Part shown: positions 44,212 through 52,384 of the stretch, piece after piece
Layout: each line of letters starts with the position of its first letter
How positions within the stretch are numbered: the stretch's first letter is position 1
Translations under genes and position numbers: made by a program
The notes under the pieces: model-generated
Told to the model about the DNA's origin: nothing
The model's database searches: none
Seen by the model: only the letters and a program-made list of their open reading frames with translations
NCBI RefSeq assembly: GCF_900142845.1
Contig: NZ_FSRU01000001.1
Location: forward strand, 2,728,001-2,792,000
Source: Paraburkholderia phenazinium
GTDB taxonomy: Bacteria; Pseudomonadota; Gammaproteobacteria; Burkholderiales; Burkholderiaceae
Length of the DNA stretch: 64,000 nucleotides
Direction of reading: 5' to 3'

Positions 44212-44670
44212 ATGCAACGAATCACCATCACCATCGACGACGACCTCCTCGCCGTAGTCGATACGCTGGTGGCGCAGCGCGGTTATACGAGCCGCTCGGA
44301 GGCGTTCCGCGACATCGTCCGCGAAAGCCGGGCACAGGCGCAGCAAGAGGCGGCGGACGGCCAGTGCGTAGCCACCCTGACCTATGTGTACGACCATGCC
44401 ACCCGCGACCTGGCGCGCCGCATTACCCAGGCTCACCACGACCGGCACGACCTCGCGGTCGCCAGCATGCGGGTCCATCTCGATCACGAGAGCCTGCTGG
44501 AGTCGTCGGTCTTGAGGGGGCGCGCGCACGATGTCGCCGCCTTCGCAGACAGCCTCACAAGCCAGCGCGGCGTGCGCTACGCGCATCTGCATACGATTCC
44601 GGTCACCATCGAACACACCGAGCACCATCACGGCGACGACACGCCCCGGCACGAACATCTGCACGTCTGA
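44212..44670 (+). CDS. nikR: NikR-like ribbon-helix-helix metalloregulator with an altered metal site
   Basis: A 152-residue NikR: an N-terminal ribbon-helix-helix (MQRITITIDDDLLAVVDTLV) and a C-terminal ACT-like metal-binding domain. Residue numbers match E. coli NikR. Of the four nickel ligands there, His76 and His89 are kept, but His87 is Arg87 and Cys95 is Leu95. It also has a C-terminal tail of about 20 residues rich in histidine (EHTEHHH and RHEHLHV) that E. coli lacks. NikR represses nickel uptake when nickel is plentiful. GAGGA precedes the ATG. Its altered site may change the metal sensed. Confidence 0.9.
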   Translation: MQRITITIDDDLLAVVDTLVAQRGYTSRSEAFRDIVRESRAQAQQEAADGQCVATLTYVYDHATRDLARRITQAHHDRHDLAVASMRVHLDHESLLESSVLRGRAHDVAAFADSLTSQRGVRYAHLHTIPVTIEHTEHHHGDDTPRHEHLHV

Positions 44671-44753
44671 CAGGCTCGGCATGCAGATGGGGGCGCCCTG
44701 CGCGCCCCAGGTGCGATAATCGAGGGCTACCACCGCGCACCCAGGAGAGTATT

Positions 44754-45872
44754 TTGAGCGGCATCGACAATCCTTTACATGACCAGGAAGTCGGCGTTGC
44801 CGACGCCACCCAGGACACGACCCGTATCGACGACGTACGGATCGGCGCGGTACGCCCGCTCATTTCGCCGGCCCTGCTGCAGGACGAACTACCCGTGCCG
44901 CCGCGCGTGCAGACGCTCGTCGAGCAAAGCCGCGTCGCCATCGCCGACATCCTGCACGGCCGCGACGACCGGCTGGTGGTCGTCGTAGGCCCGTGTTCGA
45001 TTCACGACCACGACCAGGCGCTCGATTACGCCCGCCGGCTCAAGCACGCCGCCGACGCGTTGCAGGAAGACCTGCTGATCGTCATGCGCGTGTACTTCGA
45101 AAAGCCGCGCACCACGGTGGGCTGGAAGGGCTATATCAACGATCCGCGGCTCGACGGCAGCTTCCGCATCAACGAGGGGCTGCGCCGGGCGCGGCAACTG
45201 CTGCTGGAAATCAGCGCCCTCGGCCTGCCCACCGCCACCGAATTCCTCGACCTGCTGAGCCCGCAATACATCGCGGATCTGGTGGCATGGGGCGCCATCG
45301 GCGCCCGGACCACGGAGAGCCCGAGCCATCGGCAGCTCGCCTCGGGCCTGAGCTGCCCGATCGGCTTCAAGAACGGCACGGACGGCGGCGTGCAGATCGC
45401 CTCGGACGCCATCGTGGCGGCGCGCGCGAGCCACGCGTTCATGGGCATGACCAAAATGGGCATGGCGGCGATCTTCGAAACGCGCGGCAACGACGATGCC
45501 CACGTGATTCTGCGCGGTGGCAAAAAAGGGCCGAACTACGACAGCGCCTCGGTCGAGGAAAGCTGTGCGGTCCTGCGCGCGGCCGGCTTGCGCGAGCAGG
45601 TGATGGTCGACTGCTCGCACGCCAATTCGGGCAAATCGCACCTGCGTCAGATCGACGTGGCCGAGGACCTGGCGCGCCAGCTCGCCGCGGGCGAAGACCG
45701 CATCATCGGCGTGATGATCGAGAGTAATCTGGAGGAAGGCCGTCAGGACCTGAAGCCGGGCGTGCCGCTGCGCTGCGGCGTGTCGATTACCGACGCGTGC
45801 TTGAGCTGGGTGCAAACCGAGCCCGTGCTGGATACGCTGGCGAGAGCCGCACGCGAACGTCGCGCGCGCTGA
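44754..45872 (+). CDS. aroG: 3-deoxy-7-phosphoheptulonate (DAHP) synthase, class I
   Basis: A 372-residue enzyme that joins phosphoenolpyruvate and erythrose 4-phosphate in the first step of aromatic amino acid synthesis. Landmarks are VVVGPCSIHD near residue 77, RVYFEKPRTTVGWKGYINDP, NGTDGG, and CSHANSGK. A TTG at 44754 has AGGAGA five bases upstream and begins where the family does; a longer upstream frame is rejected. In E. coli the three isozymes respond to different amino acids; which one inhibits this form is not evident. Confidence 0.95.
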   Translation: MSGIDNPLHDQEVGVADATQDTTRIDDVRIGAVRPLISPALLQDELPVPPRVQTLVEQSRVAIADILHGRDDRLVVVVGPCSIHDHDQALDYARRLKHAADALQEDLLIVMRVYFEKPRTTVGWKGYINDPRLDGSFRINEGLRRARQLLLEISALGLPTATEFLDLLSPQYIADLVAWGAIGARTTESPSHRQLASGLSCPIGFKNGTDGGVQIASDAIVAARASHAFMGMTKMGMAAIFETRGNDDAHVILRGGKKGPNYDSASVEESCAVLRAAGLREQVMVDCSHANSGKSHLRQIDVAEDLARQLAAGEDRIIGVMIESNLEEGRQDLKPGVPLRCGVSITDACLSWVQTEPVLDTLARAARERRAR

Positions 45873-45892
45873 GCGGTCCTGGGAGTGAGCGT

Positions 45893-46240
45893 ATGAACAA
45901 GAAGGTGACGTATCTGGTCAGCATCTTCATTGGCGCACCCACCGAGCGGCATGCAAAGATCAAGGACATCGCGTCGCAAATCTCCGCGGGCGATTACGAG
46001 TTCCTGCATCTGCATCAGATGGGCGCGTTTCTGGTGCTCAACACTGACCGCGGCGCCAAGGAACTTGCCAACGCGTTTTCAGCGGCAACCGCGCCGGACG
46101 ATCGCCTGTTCATCTCCGAGATCGGCCAGGACTGGCACACGCTCGGCCTGAACAAGGCCTCGTTCTGGTTGCAGAATCATCTCGCCACGAAGACCCAAAC
46201 GCCGGCTGCCAAAAAGGGCAACCCGTTCGGGGACGCCTGA
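45893..46240 (+). CDS. Hypothetical protein downstream of aroG
   Basis: A 115-residue protein with GGGAG before the ATG at 45893, 20 bases after the aroG stop, so the two are likely cotranscribed. It reads VTYLVSIFIGAP, GDYEFLHLHQMGAFLVL and KASFWLQNHLA. It has a mixed alpha/beta composition with no signal peptide or named motif. I do not recognise the family. A role linked to aromatic biosynthesis is only suggested by position. Confidence 0.7.
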   Translation: MNKKVTYLVSIFIGAPTERHAKIKDIASQISAGDYEFLHLHQMGAFLVLNTDRGAKELANAFSAATAPDDRLFISEIGQDWHTLGLNKASFWLQNHLATKTQTPAAKKGNPFGDA

Positions 46241-46401
46241 AGTCCATCTGCCATTGCTGCATTCACGCCGGCGCCGGTGTGAATGCAGCGAGTCCACCCT
46301 CTCCCTCTTCGCGCTGCAACGCTACCGAGTTGCGGCGCGCCCGCGGCATACGTTTGGACGTTGCAACGTGCGCGTCACCCCGACCGTAAAAAACACTTGA
46401 G

Positions 46402-46417
46402 TGAAGCGATCGCTTCA
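46402..46417. promoter_or_regulatory. Operator-like palindrome before the TetR gene
   Basis: TGAAGCGATCGCTTCA is a perfect 16-base palindrome 15 bases before the TetR start. A second CGCTTCATG half-site overlaps the start codon. TetR autoregulation is the natural inference. Confidence 0.6.
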
Positions 46418-46432
46418 TGTACCGTTCGCTTC

Positions 46433-46981
46433 ATGGAACGAAAAGACGAACTGATCGCGAAGGCCCTCGACTACTTCCTCGAGCATGGGGTGGCCGACCT
46501 GTCGCTGCGCCCCCTAGCCGCGCAGATCGGCAGCAGCTCGCGCTTGCTGATCTATCACTTCGGCACCAAAGACGAACTGATCACCACGGTGATGGATGAA
46601 GCCCGCCTGCGCATCCAGCAATCGTTCGCGGCCATGATGAGCGAAGGCGGCAAGGTCAACGGCATGAAGACCTTCTGGGAATGGGCGGTAGCGCCGCAAA
46701 ACAGCCCCTATATGCGGCTGTTCTTCGAAGTGCAAATGCTGGCCATGCAAAACCCCGCCGCCTATGCGCGCTATGTGGAGCGCAATGCTTCGAGCTGGCA
46801 AAGCATGATTGAAAACGCCCTGCCGCCTACGCCGGATCGCCGCGCGGTCGCCACGTTGTGCGGCGCCGTGATGGATGGCCTGACGCTGGAATTCCTGAAC
46901 AGCGGCGACCTTGGACGAACCACGGAAGCGCTGGATATTTTTGGCTCAATGTTGAAACAACACCTGGGCCGCACGGCCTGA
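46433..46981 (+). CDS. TetR/AcrR-family regulator
   Basis: A 182-residue TetR protein. The helix-turn-helix is GVADLSLRPLAAQIGSSSRLLIYHFG (about residues 19-44), and the rest is a ligand-binding helical bundle. It is preceded by a perfect palindrome that it probably binds. It is followed 49 bases later by a CPBP protease gene on the same strand, which is likely in its regulon or operon. The ligand is unknown. Confidence 0.92.
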   Translation: MERKDELIAKALDYFLEHGVADLSLRPLAAQIGSSSRLLIYHFGTKDELITTVMDEARLRIQQSFAAMMSEGGKVNGMKTFWEWAVAPQNSPYMRLFFEVQMLAMQNPAAYARYVERNASSWQSMIENALPPTPDRRAVATLCGAVMDGLTLEFLNSGDLGRTTEALDIFGSMLKQHLGRTA

Positions 46982-47030
46982 CGCGAACCGCACGCTCACA
47001 CACCCGCTTATTCGAAAAAGGATCGCCAGT

Positions 47031-47993
47031 ATGGAAAACCTTGCCAGCGCAGGACCGCGCGCTTCCGCCCGATTTCGTTTCGCCGGCATCTGGATGGGTC
47101 GCGATGGTCTGCGGGCCGGATGGGCGATCCTGTTGTACTTCGTGATCCTGGCGGCCGTGGCTTTTCTGATCGGGCATCTCGCCTATGTTCTGCATCATCC
47201 GTTTCGTCTGCATGGCGAACTGACTCCGGGCAACAGCATGCTGATTGAAGCCACCCTGTCGTGCGCGGCGCTGGTGGCGACCGTGGCGATGAGCAGGATC
47301 GAGCGGAAGTCTCTGCGGGATTACGGCTGGCGCGCCGGCCAACGGGCGGCCCACTTCGGACAAGGCGTCTTGTGCGGCGTGGCCGCGGTGTCGACGATGA
47401 TGGGTCTGCTGGCGCTCACGCATGGCGTGCAGATCGAATTCTCCGGCGCCGCCAACCCGTCGTTGCTCGAATCGGGCTTGCTGTGGGCCGGCATATTCAC
47501 GCTGGTCGCGCTCGCCGAGGAGCTGACGTTTCGCGGTTACGTGTTCTTCAGGCTCGCTCGCAGTACCCGCCCGCTTGCCGCCGCGATTGTCATGTCACTG
47601 GCGTTCGGCGCAGCGCATCTGACGAATCAAGGCGAGAGCCTCATCGGCATCGCTCAGGTGGTCGGGTTCGGCATGCTCGCCTGTCTCGCCATCTGGCGCA
47701 CCGGTACGCTATGCTGGGTCATCGGTTTGCACGCGGCGTGGGACTGGAGCCAGTCGTTCCTGTTCGGCACCGCGGACAGCGGCCTCGCGGTCAACGGACA
47801 TTGGTTGACCAGCCATGCGATCGGCCCGGTTTGGCTAAGCGGTGGATCGGTTGGACCGGAAGCCAGTGTGCTGGTTTTTCCGGTGCTGGGCTTGCTGGCG
47901 CTGCTCGTCGTGAAGACGTTGCGGCGGGTTGAGGAACCGCGATTGAATACATTTAATTCAAGCAGCCCTTCCGACATTTCCTTTCGCAATTAA
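47031..47993 (+). CDS. CPBP family intramembrane metalloprotease
   Basis: A 320-residue membrane protein with about eight hydrophobic segments. The CPBP motifs are EELTFRGY (about residues 163-170), FGAAHLTNQGES and the final GLHAAWDWSQS. It is the second protein of this family in the window, but it is not similar enough to the first (12679-13461) to be a recent copy. AGGA precedes the ATG. It is downstream of a TetR regulator, probably its control. The substrate is unknown. Confidence 0.88.
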   Translation: MENLASAGPRASARFRFAGIWMGRDGLRAGWAILLYFVILAAVAFLIGHLAYVLHHPFRLHGELTPGNSMLIEATLSCAALVATVAMSRIERKSLRDYGWRAGQRAAHFGQGVLCGVAAVSTMMGLLALTHGVQIEFSGAANPSLLESGLLWAGIFTLVALAEELTFRGYVFFRLARSTRPLAAAIVMSLAFGAAHLTNQGESLIGIAQVVGFGMLACLAIWRTGTLCWVIGLHAAWDWSQSFLFGTADSGLAVNGHWLTSHAIGPVWLSGGSVGPEASVLVFPVLGLLALLVVKTLRRVEEPRLNTFNSSSPSDISFRN

Positions 47994-48067
47994 AGGAAAA
48001 CTGCCGCGTTACCAGCGCTGCGCTCATCCAGTTCGAGTGTGCTCAAACAAGAGCAGCAGCGCGTCGC

Positions 48068-48589
48068 CTACTTCGCAACCGCCCTGCGCTTTCTCGGCGA
48101 GGACACGACCTTTGCGTCTTCAACCGTTGGGTGACTGGTCGGAGGCAAACCGATGTCGGGATCAACGCCGGTAAATCCCATTTCGTGTGCGATTTGCCGC
48201 AGCCTGGCTACCGTAATCGGGAAAGCTTGTAGCGCAAAGAAATGGACAACTTCGGCGCAATCCTCATCTCGAACCCACCCACTCTTTGCCGACACGAAAA
48301 CAAACTCACCGATCATGGTTACGGAAAACGACCGGTCTTCGTCTTCACGCCCGTCCCCCTGGAATCCCTCAAGCTTAACCGTCAGATCGATCTCAGCCGT
48401 CTCGCCAGGCGAACTTTTGGTGGGCATGATCGACTCGGCGGATGTCCAGGTACGGGTGGCGCCACCGTCCCCGTCGTGGGCGACAGCATCGATAAAGCGC
48501 TCCGCCGTCAATTTCTTCACGCGGAAGTCGATTAGACGAAAATCCGTTGGACTCAGTGCTCTAGCGGCTTTTCGGCTTCGTGTTTCCAT
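48068..48589 (-). CDS. SecB-like chaperone of a toxin-antitoxin-chaperone module
   Basis: A 173-residue protein. Its order of segments matches the SecB fold: an N-terminal strand FRLIDFRVKKLTAERF, a long middle strand pair (EIDLTVKLEGFQ, RSFSVTMIGEFVFV), then a helical end ALQAFPITVARLRQIAHEMGF followed by proline-rich text. TAC-type SecB-like proteins bind the antitoxin's extension and protect it. The start at 48589 lies 37 bases inside the hicB gene, and it is last in a three-gene operon. The SecB assignment rests on the fold pattern and context, not a strong sequence match. Confidence 0.7.
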   Translation of the reverse strand: METRSRKAARALSPTDFRLIDFRVKKLTAERFIDAVAHDGDGGATRTWTSAESIMPTKSSPGETAEIDLTVKLEGFQGDGREDEDRSFSVTMIGEFVFVSAKSGWVRDEDCAEVVHFFALQAFPITVARLRQIAHEMGFTGVDPDIGLPPTSHPTVEDAKVVSSPRKRRAVAK

Positions 48590-49029
48590 TTAGAAATTTC
48601 TTTGTAGGTAGACGTTGTGACTGCGAACTCCGCACTCTCGACATGGCTATGTGTATGCGTGTGTTCGTGGTTATGAATCGTTACGCTGCGCGCACCATTC
48701 ACCTCGTTCTCAATGGAAATCCGAACGAACTCATTGAGAGTCAAACCACGCCGGGCCGCTTCCATCTGAGCTTGCTTATGGAGATCCCTGGGCACGCGCA
48801 CGTTGAAAACCCCGCTGCAGGGTTTGTCCGGCGCGACACCTTCTTCGGCACAGGTCGCCAGATAAAATTCGACGGCCTCTACGAAAGCTGAATTCAACGC
48901 ATCAAGCGTTTCGCCTTCGTAGTTGACAAGATCATCGATGAACAAGATCTTTCCGTGAAGTATCTTGTCCTCCAGACTGAAATCAATGGATCCTGCATAA
49001 CCTTTGTGCTCAAAAACTTTATCTTTCAT
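48553..49029 (-). CDS. hicB: HicB-family antitoxin with a C-terminal extension
   Basis: A 158-residue antitoxin. Residues 1-70 form the partly degenerate RNase H-like HicB domain (GKILFIDDLVNYEGETLDAL, EAVEFYLATC). Residues about 74-110 form a ribbon-helix-helix DNA-binding domain (VFNVRVPRDLHKQAQMEAAR). Ordinary long HicB proteins end near residue 110. Here about 48 residues follow: a histidine-rich stretch (HNHEHTHTHSH, 119-129) and then TYKEISKWKHEAEKPLEH. An aromatic/basic tail like this is typical of chaperone-addiction sequences. The ATG at 49029 has GGAG upstream, one base after the hicA stop. Confidence 0.9.
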   Translation of the reverse strand: MKDKVFEHKGYAGSIDFSLEDKILHGKILFIDDLVNYEGETLDALNSAFVEAVEFYLATCAEEGVAPDKPCSGVFNVRVPRDLHKQAQMEAARRGLTLNEFVRISIENEVNGARSVTIHNHEHTHTHSHVESAEFAVTTSTYKEISKWKHEAEKPLEH

Positions 49030-49030
49030 C

Positions 49031-49291
49031 CTATTCTCCGGCATCCATTAAACCGAATTCGCGGAGCTTCTCCACGACGTTCCGTACGGAATAAACTTTG
49101 ACGATCGACCCCGGATGCGGTTTATGGAGAAAAATCTTTCTGCCACTACCATCAAAAAATGTTCTGTACGAGCCGCCCTTCTTCGTCTTTTCCGCGAACC
49201 CGAAATCCTCCATGAGCACGACCCTCTCGTCCCATGAAAAGTCTGCCGGAAACTCGGCGACACGTTGGCGTAACTTCTCTAGCTTCGACAC
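49031..49291 (-). CDS. hicA: HicA-like mRNA interferase toxin
   Basis: An 86-residue protein of the HicA family, whose members cut mRNA and stop growth. It has the KKGGSYRTFF strand, FLHKPHPG and the final helix VRNVVEKLREFGL. At the position of the GSH motif of many HicA toxins there is GSY; the LHKPHP motif is kept, as in a recognised HicA subgroup. It is the first gene of the operon with hicB and the SecB-like gene. Two inverted repeats lie just upstream. Confidence 0.85.
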   Translation of the reverse strand: MSKLEKLRQRVAEFPADFSWDERVVLMEDFGFAEKTKKGGSYRTFFDGSGRKIFLHKPHPGSIVKVYSVRNVVEKLREFGLMDAGE

Positions 49292-49321
49292 GAACTATAG
49301 GTGATGAGTTGGGTGGATTGC

Positions 49322-49336
49322 AACTAAAAGTTAGTT
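49322..49336. promoter_or_regulatory. Inverted repeat 1 upstream of hicA
   Basis: AACTAA-N3-TTAGTT, a perfect 6-base inverted repeat 31 bases before the hicA start. A likely site for HicB or the HicAB complex. Confidence 0.5.
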
Positions 49337-49350
49337 ACAGGTGCGTTGCA

Positions 49351-49374
49351 CACTCTAACACTGCACTTAGAGTG
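49351..49374. promoter_or_regulatory. Inverted repeat 2 upstream of hicA
   Basis: CACTCTAA-N8-TTAGAGTG, a perfect 8-base inverted repeat about 60 bases before the hicA start. Together with the 49322-49336 repeat it suggests cooperative autorepression of the operon. Confidence 0.55.
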
Positions 49375-49446
49375 GCACCAGTGGGTTCACAACTTTGGCA
49401 ACCTTTGGAAACCGTGGCAACGCGCGCCCCAGCTCGCATGACACCA

Positions 49447-50022
49447 TCACGCCAACCCACCCTCCGATTCACCCCATGTCTGCAGCCAGCGCTCGCGCGA
49501 TAGCGAGCAGATGTGCAAGTCGTCCGGCGCGCTGCCGGCGCCGTTCGACGGCGGGGTGTTTTCGACGGGCTGCAGCCCGAGCTTGTCGAGCGTCCTGATG
49601 CTGCGCTGGTTCCAGTGCGCCGCGCCGGCCCATACTTCGCCGACCGCCATCGCCGTGAAGCCGTAGCGGATCACCGCTTGCGCCGCTTCGACGGCGAAGC
49701 CCGCGCCCCAGCAGGAAGGGTGCAGCCAGTAGGACAGATTCCAGCTTGCCGGCACGTCGCGCTGCATGAGCGACACCTGGCCCACGCAACGCGTGCTGCC
49801 CGCGAGGTCGATTGAGAATACGCGCGCCCGGCCTTCCAGAGACAGCGCCAGCATCGACTCGAACCATGCTTGCAGCTTGCCGCGCCGCTTCAGATCGGCC
49901 AGCGGAAGCTCATAGGGAAATTGCGGTGAACCGATGGCTGCATCCAGCGCGGCGTAATCGGAGGCGCTCGCGGCTCTCAGCCAACAGCGATCGGTTGAAA
50001 TGAGGATGGGGGTGTCTGCCAT
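49447..50022 (-). CDS. GNAT family N-acetyltransferase, RimJ type
   Basis: A 191-residue GNAT enzyme of the RimJ/RimL-like group. It has ISTDRCWLRAASASDYAALD at the start, LSYWLHPSCWGAGFAVEAAQAV with the acetyl-CoA site near residue 105, and HWNQRSIRTLDKLGLQ in the C-terminal half. These enzymes acetylate protein N-termini or small amines. It lies upstream of the TAC operon on the same strand, with an intervening gap of about 155 bases. The substrate is unknown. Confidence 0.88.
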   Translation of the reverse strand: MADTPILISTDRCWLRAASASDYAALDAAIGSPQFPYELPLADLKRRGKLQAWFESMLALSLEGRARVFSIDLAGSTRCVGQVSLMQRDVPASWNLSYWLHPSCWGAGFAVEAAQAVIRYGFTAMAVGEVWAGAAHWNQRSIRTLDKLGLQPVENTPPSNGAGSAPDDLHICSLSRERWLQTWGESEGGLA

Positions 50023-50118
50023 TGGTCCTCGGGCCGAAGCCTGGGTCAGGTTGCGGTGACGATGCGCGCTGTGCCGACACTATCGCGCAGCCCCGTTGCG
50101 CCCGCAACCATCTCCCCC

Positions 50119-51612
50119 TCACATCGTCATACGCCCTGCCGGAGCCGGCTCGGCGGTGACCTTGTGAGCGCCATTGATGCAACCGGCACTGCCGACACCA
50201 CTGACGTTACGCTCGACCGTCACCGCCGTCTCGCGCACGCCTTGCAGGTCTATACGCGAAGCGTCGACCGAGAACGCAAACGTATTCACACCGTCGGCAC
50301 TTTCGACCGACACCGTGCCGCGATGCATCTCGGCAATCGCCTTGACGATCGCCAGCCCCAGGCCGTGATTCTCGCGGCTATTGGTACGCGACTCTTCCGC
50401 GCGATAGAAGCGGTCGAACAGATGATCCAGCGTGGAAGGATCGATTGGCGGCCCCGGATTGCCGACCGCGATGCGAACCTGGTCCTCCTCGCGCGCAATC
50501 GTCACCCGGACCGTATCGTGCGGCGCACAGTGCTGGATCGCGTTCATCAACAGATTGGTGCAGGCGCGGCCGAACAGCGAGCGGTTCACCAGCGCCACCG
50601 CATCGCCGCGTGAAACCGCGCGCACGTGAGCCTCTTCGAACGGGATCTCGAGGAACTCCAGCGTGCGGGCCACTTCGGCTGCCAGCGACACTTCGACCAA
50701 CCCCGTGGCGCGCTCGCCCTGGTCGGCACGCGCGAGGAACAGCATGTCGTTGATGATCGCGCGCATGCGTTCGAACTCTTCCAGATTCGATTGCAACGTA
50801 TGGCGCAGATCGTCGACCGAGCGGTTGCGGGTCAGCGCCACTTCGGTCTGGCCGATCAGGATGGTCACCGGCGTGCGCAGTTCGTGGGCGACGTCGGCAT
50901 TGAACGACTCGAGCCGGCCATAGGCGCCATCGAGCCGTTCCAGCGCGCCGTTGAAGGAATTGGCAAGGTCATTCAGTTCGAGCGGCAGCGAAGCCGTATT
51001 GAGGCGCTGCGAGCGATTGTTCGGGCTGACCTCGGAGGCATCTTTGGTCAGACGCCTGAGCGGCGCGAGTCCGATCCGCGTGACCGAATAGCTCAGCAGC
51101 AGCACCGCCAGGCTGCCCAACGCCGAGAGCGCGGCGAGCGCCGCGCCGAATGCCCGCATGGTGCGCACGTTAGGCTGACAGCTCGCCGCCACCTGCAGTT
51201 GCACGGCGGGCCGCACACCGCTCGCCGGGATCGACACCGTGTTGGTAAGCATGGCTTGTCCGACGTCCGGTTGCACCCGCGTATAGCCACCCGGCCAGCT
51301 ATCCGTTACGCGCCCCTGGACCGGCTGGCCATAATGGAACGCCGGGTCGGTGCTGGACACCGAGTAGATCGTGGTGCCGTCGCGCGGCGACATGTCCGTC
51401 AGCTTCTCGCGCGCCATGCGCCACTTCTCGGACGTGATCGAGTGAGACACGATGATCTTCGCAATCTCCATGCGGTCGTCGAGCGACTCGCGCAAGTGGT
51501 GGTCCAGTTGCGCCCGCATCACGAGAAACAACCCCGAGCCGACCAGCGTAAAGACCGACAAGGCGACGAGTGCGAACATCATCGCCAGCCGGCGGGCAAT
51601 CGAGCGGTTCAT
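50119..51612 (-). CDS. Sensor histidine kinase, heavy-metal (CusS/IrlS) type
   Basis: A 497-residue kinase. Membrane helix 1 lies at about residues 12-32, with a periplasmic sensor to about 150. Helix 2 at 155-178 and a HAMP domain follow. The phospho-acceptor His243 is in FNADVAHELRTPV, and the ATP-binding N and G boxes are near NLLMNAIQH and SRENHGLGLAI. It ends with a 45-residue tail that could be disordered. Its start overlaps the response regulator's stop by 4 bases (ATGA). Context and layout resemble metal-responsive two-component systems that control RND efflux. The signal is unproven. Confidence 0.93.
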   Translation of the reverse strand: MNRSIARRLAMMFALVALSVFTLVGSGLFLVMRAQLDHHLRESLDDRMEIAKIIVSHSITSEKWRMAREKLTDMSPRDGTTIYSVSSTDPAFHYGQPVQGRVTDSWPGGYTRVQPDVGQAMLTNTVSIPASGVRPAVQLQVAASCQPNVRTMRAFGAALAALSALGSLAVLLLSYSVTRIGLAPLRRLTKDASEVSPNNRSQRLNTASLPLELNDLANSFNGALERLDGAYGRLESFNADVAHELRTPVTILIGQTEVALTRNRSVDDLRHTLQSNLEEFERMRAIINDMLFLARADQGERATGLVEVSLAAEVARTLEFLEIPFEEAHVRAVSRGDAVALVNRSLFGRACTNLLMNAIQHCAPHDTVRVTIAREEDQVRIAVGNPGPPIDPSTLDHLFDRFYRAEESRTNSRENHGLGLAIVKAIAEMHRGTVSVESADGVNTFAFSVDASRIDLQGVRETAVTVERNVSGVGSAGCINGAHKVTAEPAPAGRMTM

Positions 51613-52295
51613 GACAATTCCGCCTCCTCACGTACTTCGAGTACATAGCCCATGCCGCGCACCGTGTGCAGCAGCTTGGTGCGGAACGGGCCGTCGAGCT
51701 TGGCGCGCAACCGCTTGATCGCGGTCTCGACCACGTTCGTGTGGCTGTCGAAGTTGACGTCCCAGACCAGCTCGGTAATCGCCGTCTTCGACAGGATGTC
51801 GCCCTGGCGGCGCGCCAGCACGCTCAGCAACTGGAATTCCTTGGCGGTCAGATCGAGGCGCACGCCGTCGCGCGTGGCACGGCGGCCGATCAGATCCACG
51901 AACAGATCGCCAACCGAGATCAGCGTGGATTCCTGCGAACGGGTGCGGCGCGCCAGGGCGTGCAGCCGCTCCACCAGTTCGAGGAATGAGAAGGGCTTGG
52001 TCAGATAATCGTCCGCGCCTTCGCGCAGACCGCGCACGCGGTCGTTGATGTGATCGCGTGCGGTCAGCATGATCACCGGCGTGGATTTGCGCATGCGCAG
52101 CGCCTTGAGCACGCTGAAGCCGTCGCGCTTGGGCAGCATCACGTCGAGGACGATCACGTCGTAGTCGAACTCCGTGGCCAGATGCATGCCTTCCTCGCCG
52201 TCGAGTGCGATGTCGACCACCCAGCCCTGCTCCGTCAAGCCCGAGCGCAGATAGTCCACCACTTTGTGTTCATCTTCAACGATGAGCAGTTTCAT
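51609..52295 (-). CDS. OmpR-family response regulator (CusR/IrlR type)
   Basis: A 228-residue response regulator. The receiver domain has Asp51 as the phosphorylation site in VIVLDVMLPKRDG, and the C-terminal winged helix (LTAKEFQLLSVLARRQG, IKRLRAKLDG) binds DNA. AAGGGG precedes the ATG at 52295. It lies 89 bases after the efflux outer-membrane gene on the same strand, so it could be cotranscribed with the efflux genes and drive their promoter. Confidence 0.94.
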   Translation of the reverse strand: MKLLIVEDEHKVVDYLRSGLTEQGWVVDIALDGEEGMHLATEFDYDVIVLDVMLPKRDGFSVLKALRMRKSTPVIMLTARDHINDRVRGLREGADDYLTKPFSFLELVERLHALARRTRSQESTLISVGDLFVDLIGRRATRDGVRLDLTAKEFQLLSVLARRQGDILSKTAITELVWDVNFDSHTNVVETAIKRLRAKLDGPFRTKLLHTVRGMGYVLEVREEAELS

Positions 52296-52384
52296 GTATG
52301 CCCCTTGAGTCCTTACATTATACGAAACGCCTCGTTTTTCCGTCTGCTGGCTGCACACTTCCTCTCAAGGTGAATAGGTGATAT

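Noticed and set aside
44151..44753. N-terminal extension of AroG overlapping nikR
   Set aside because: It is an out-of-frame reading of nikR. The TTG at 44754 has AGGAGA at correct spacing.
49031..49291. Inactive HicA because GSH reads GSY
   Set aside because: A HicA subgroup lacks this His but keeps HRPHP or HKPHP, as here, so loss of activity cannot be claimed from sequence.
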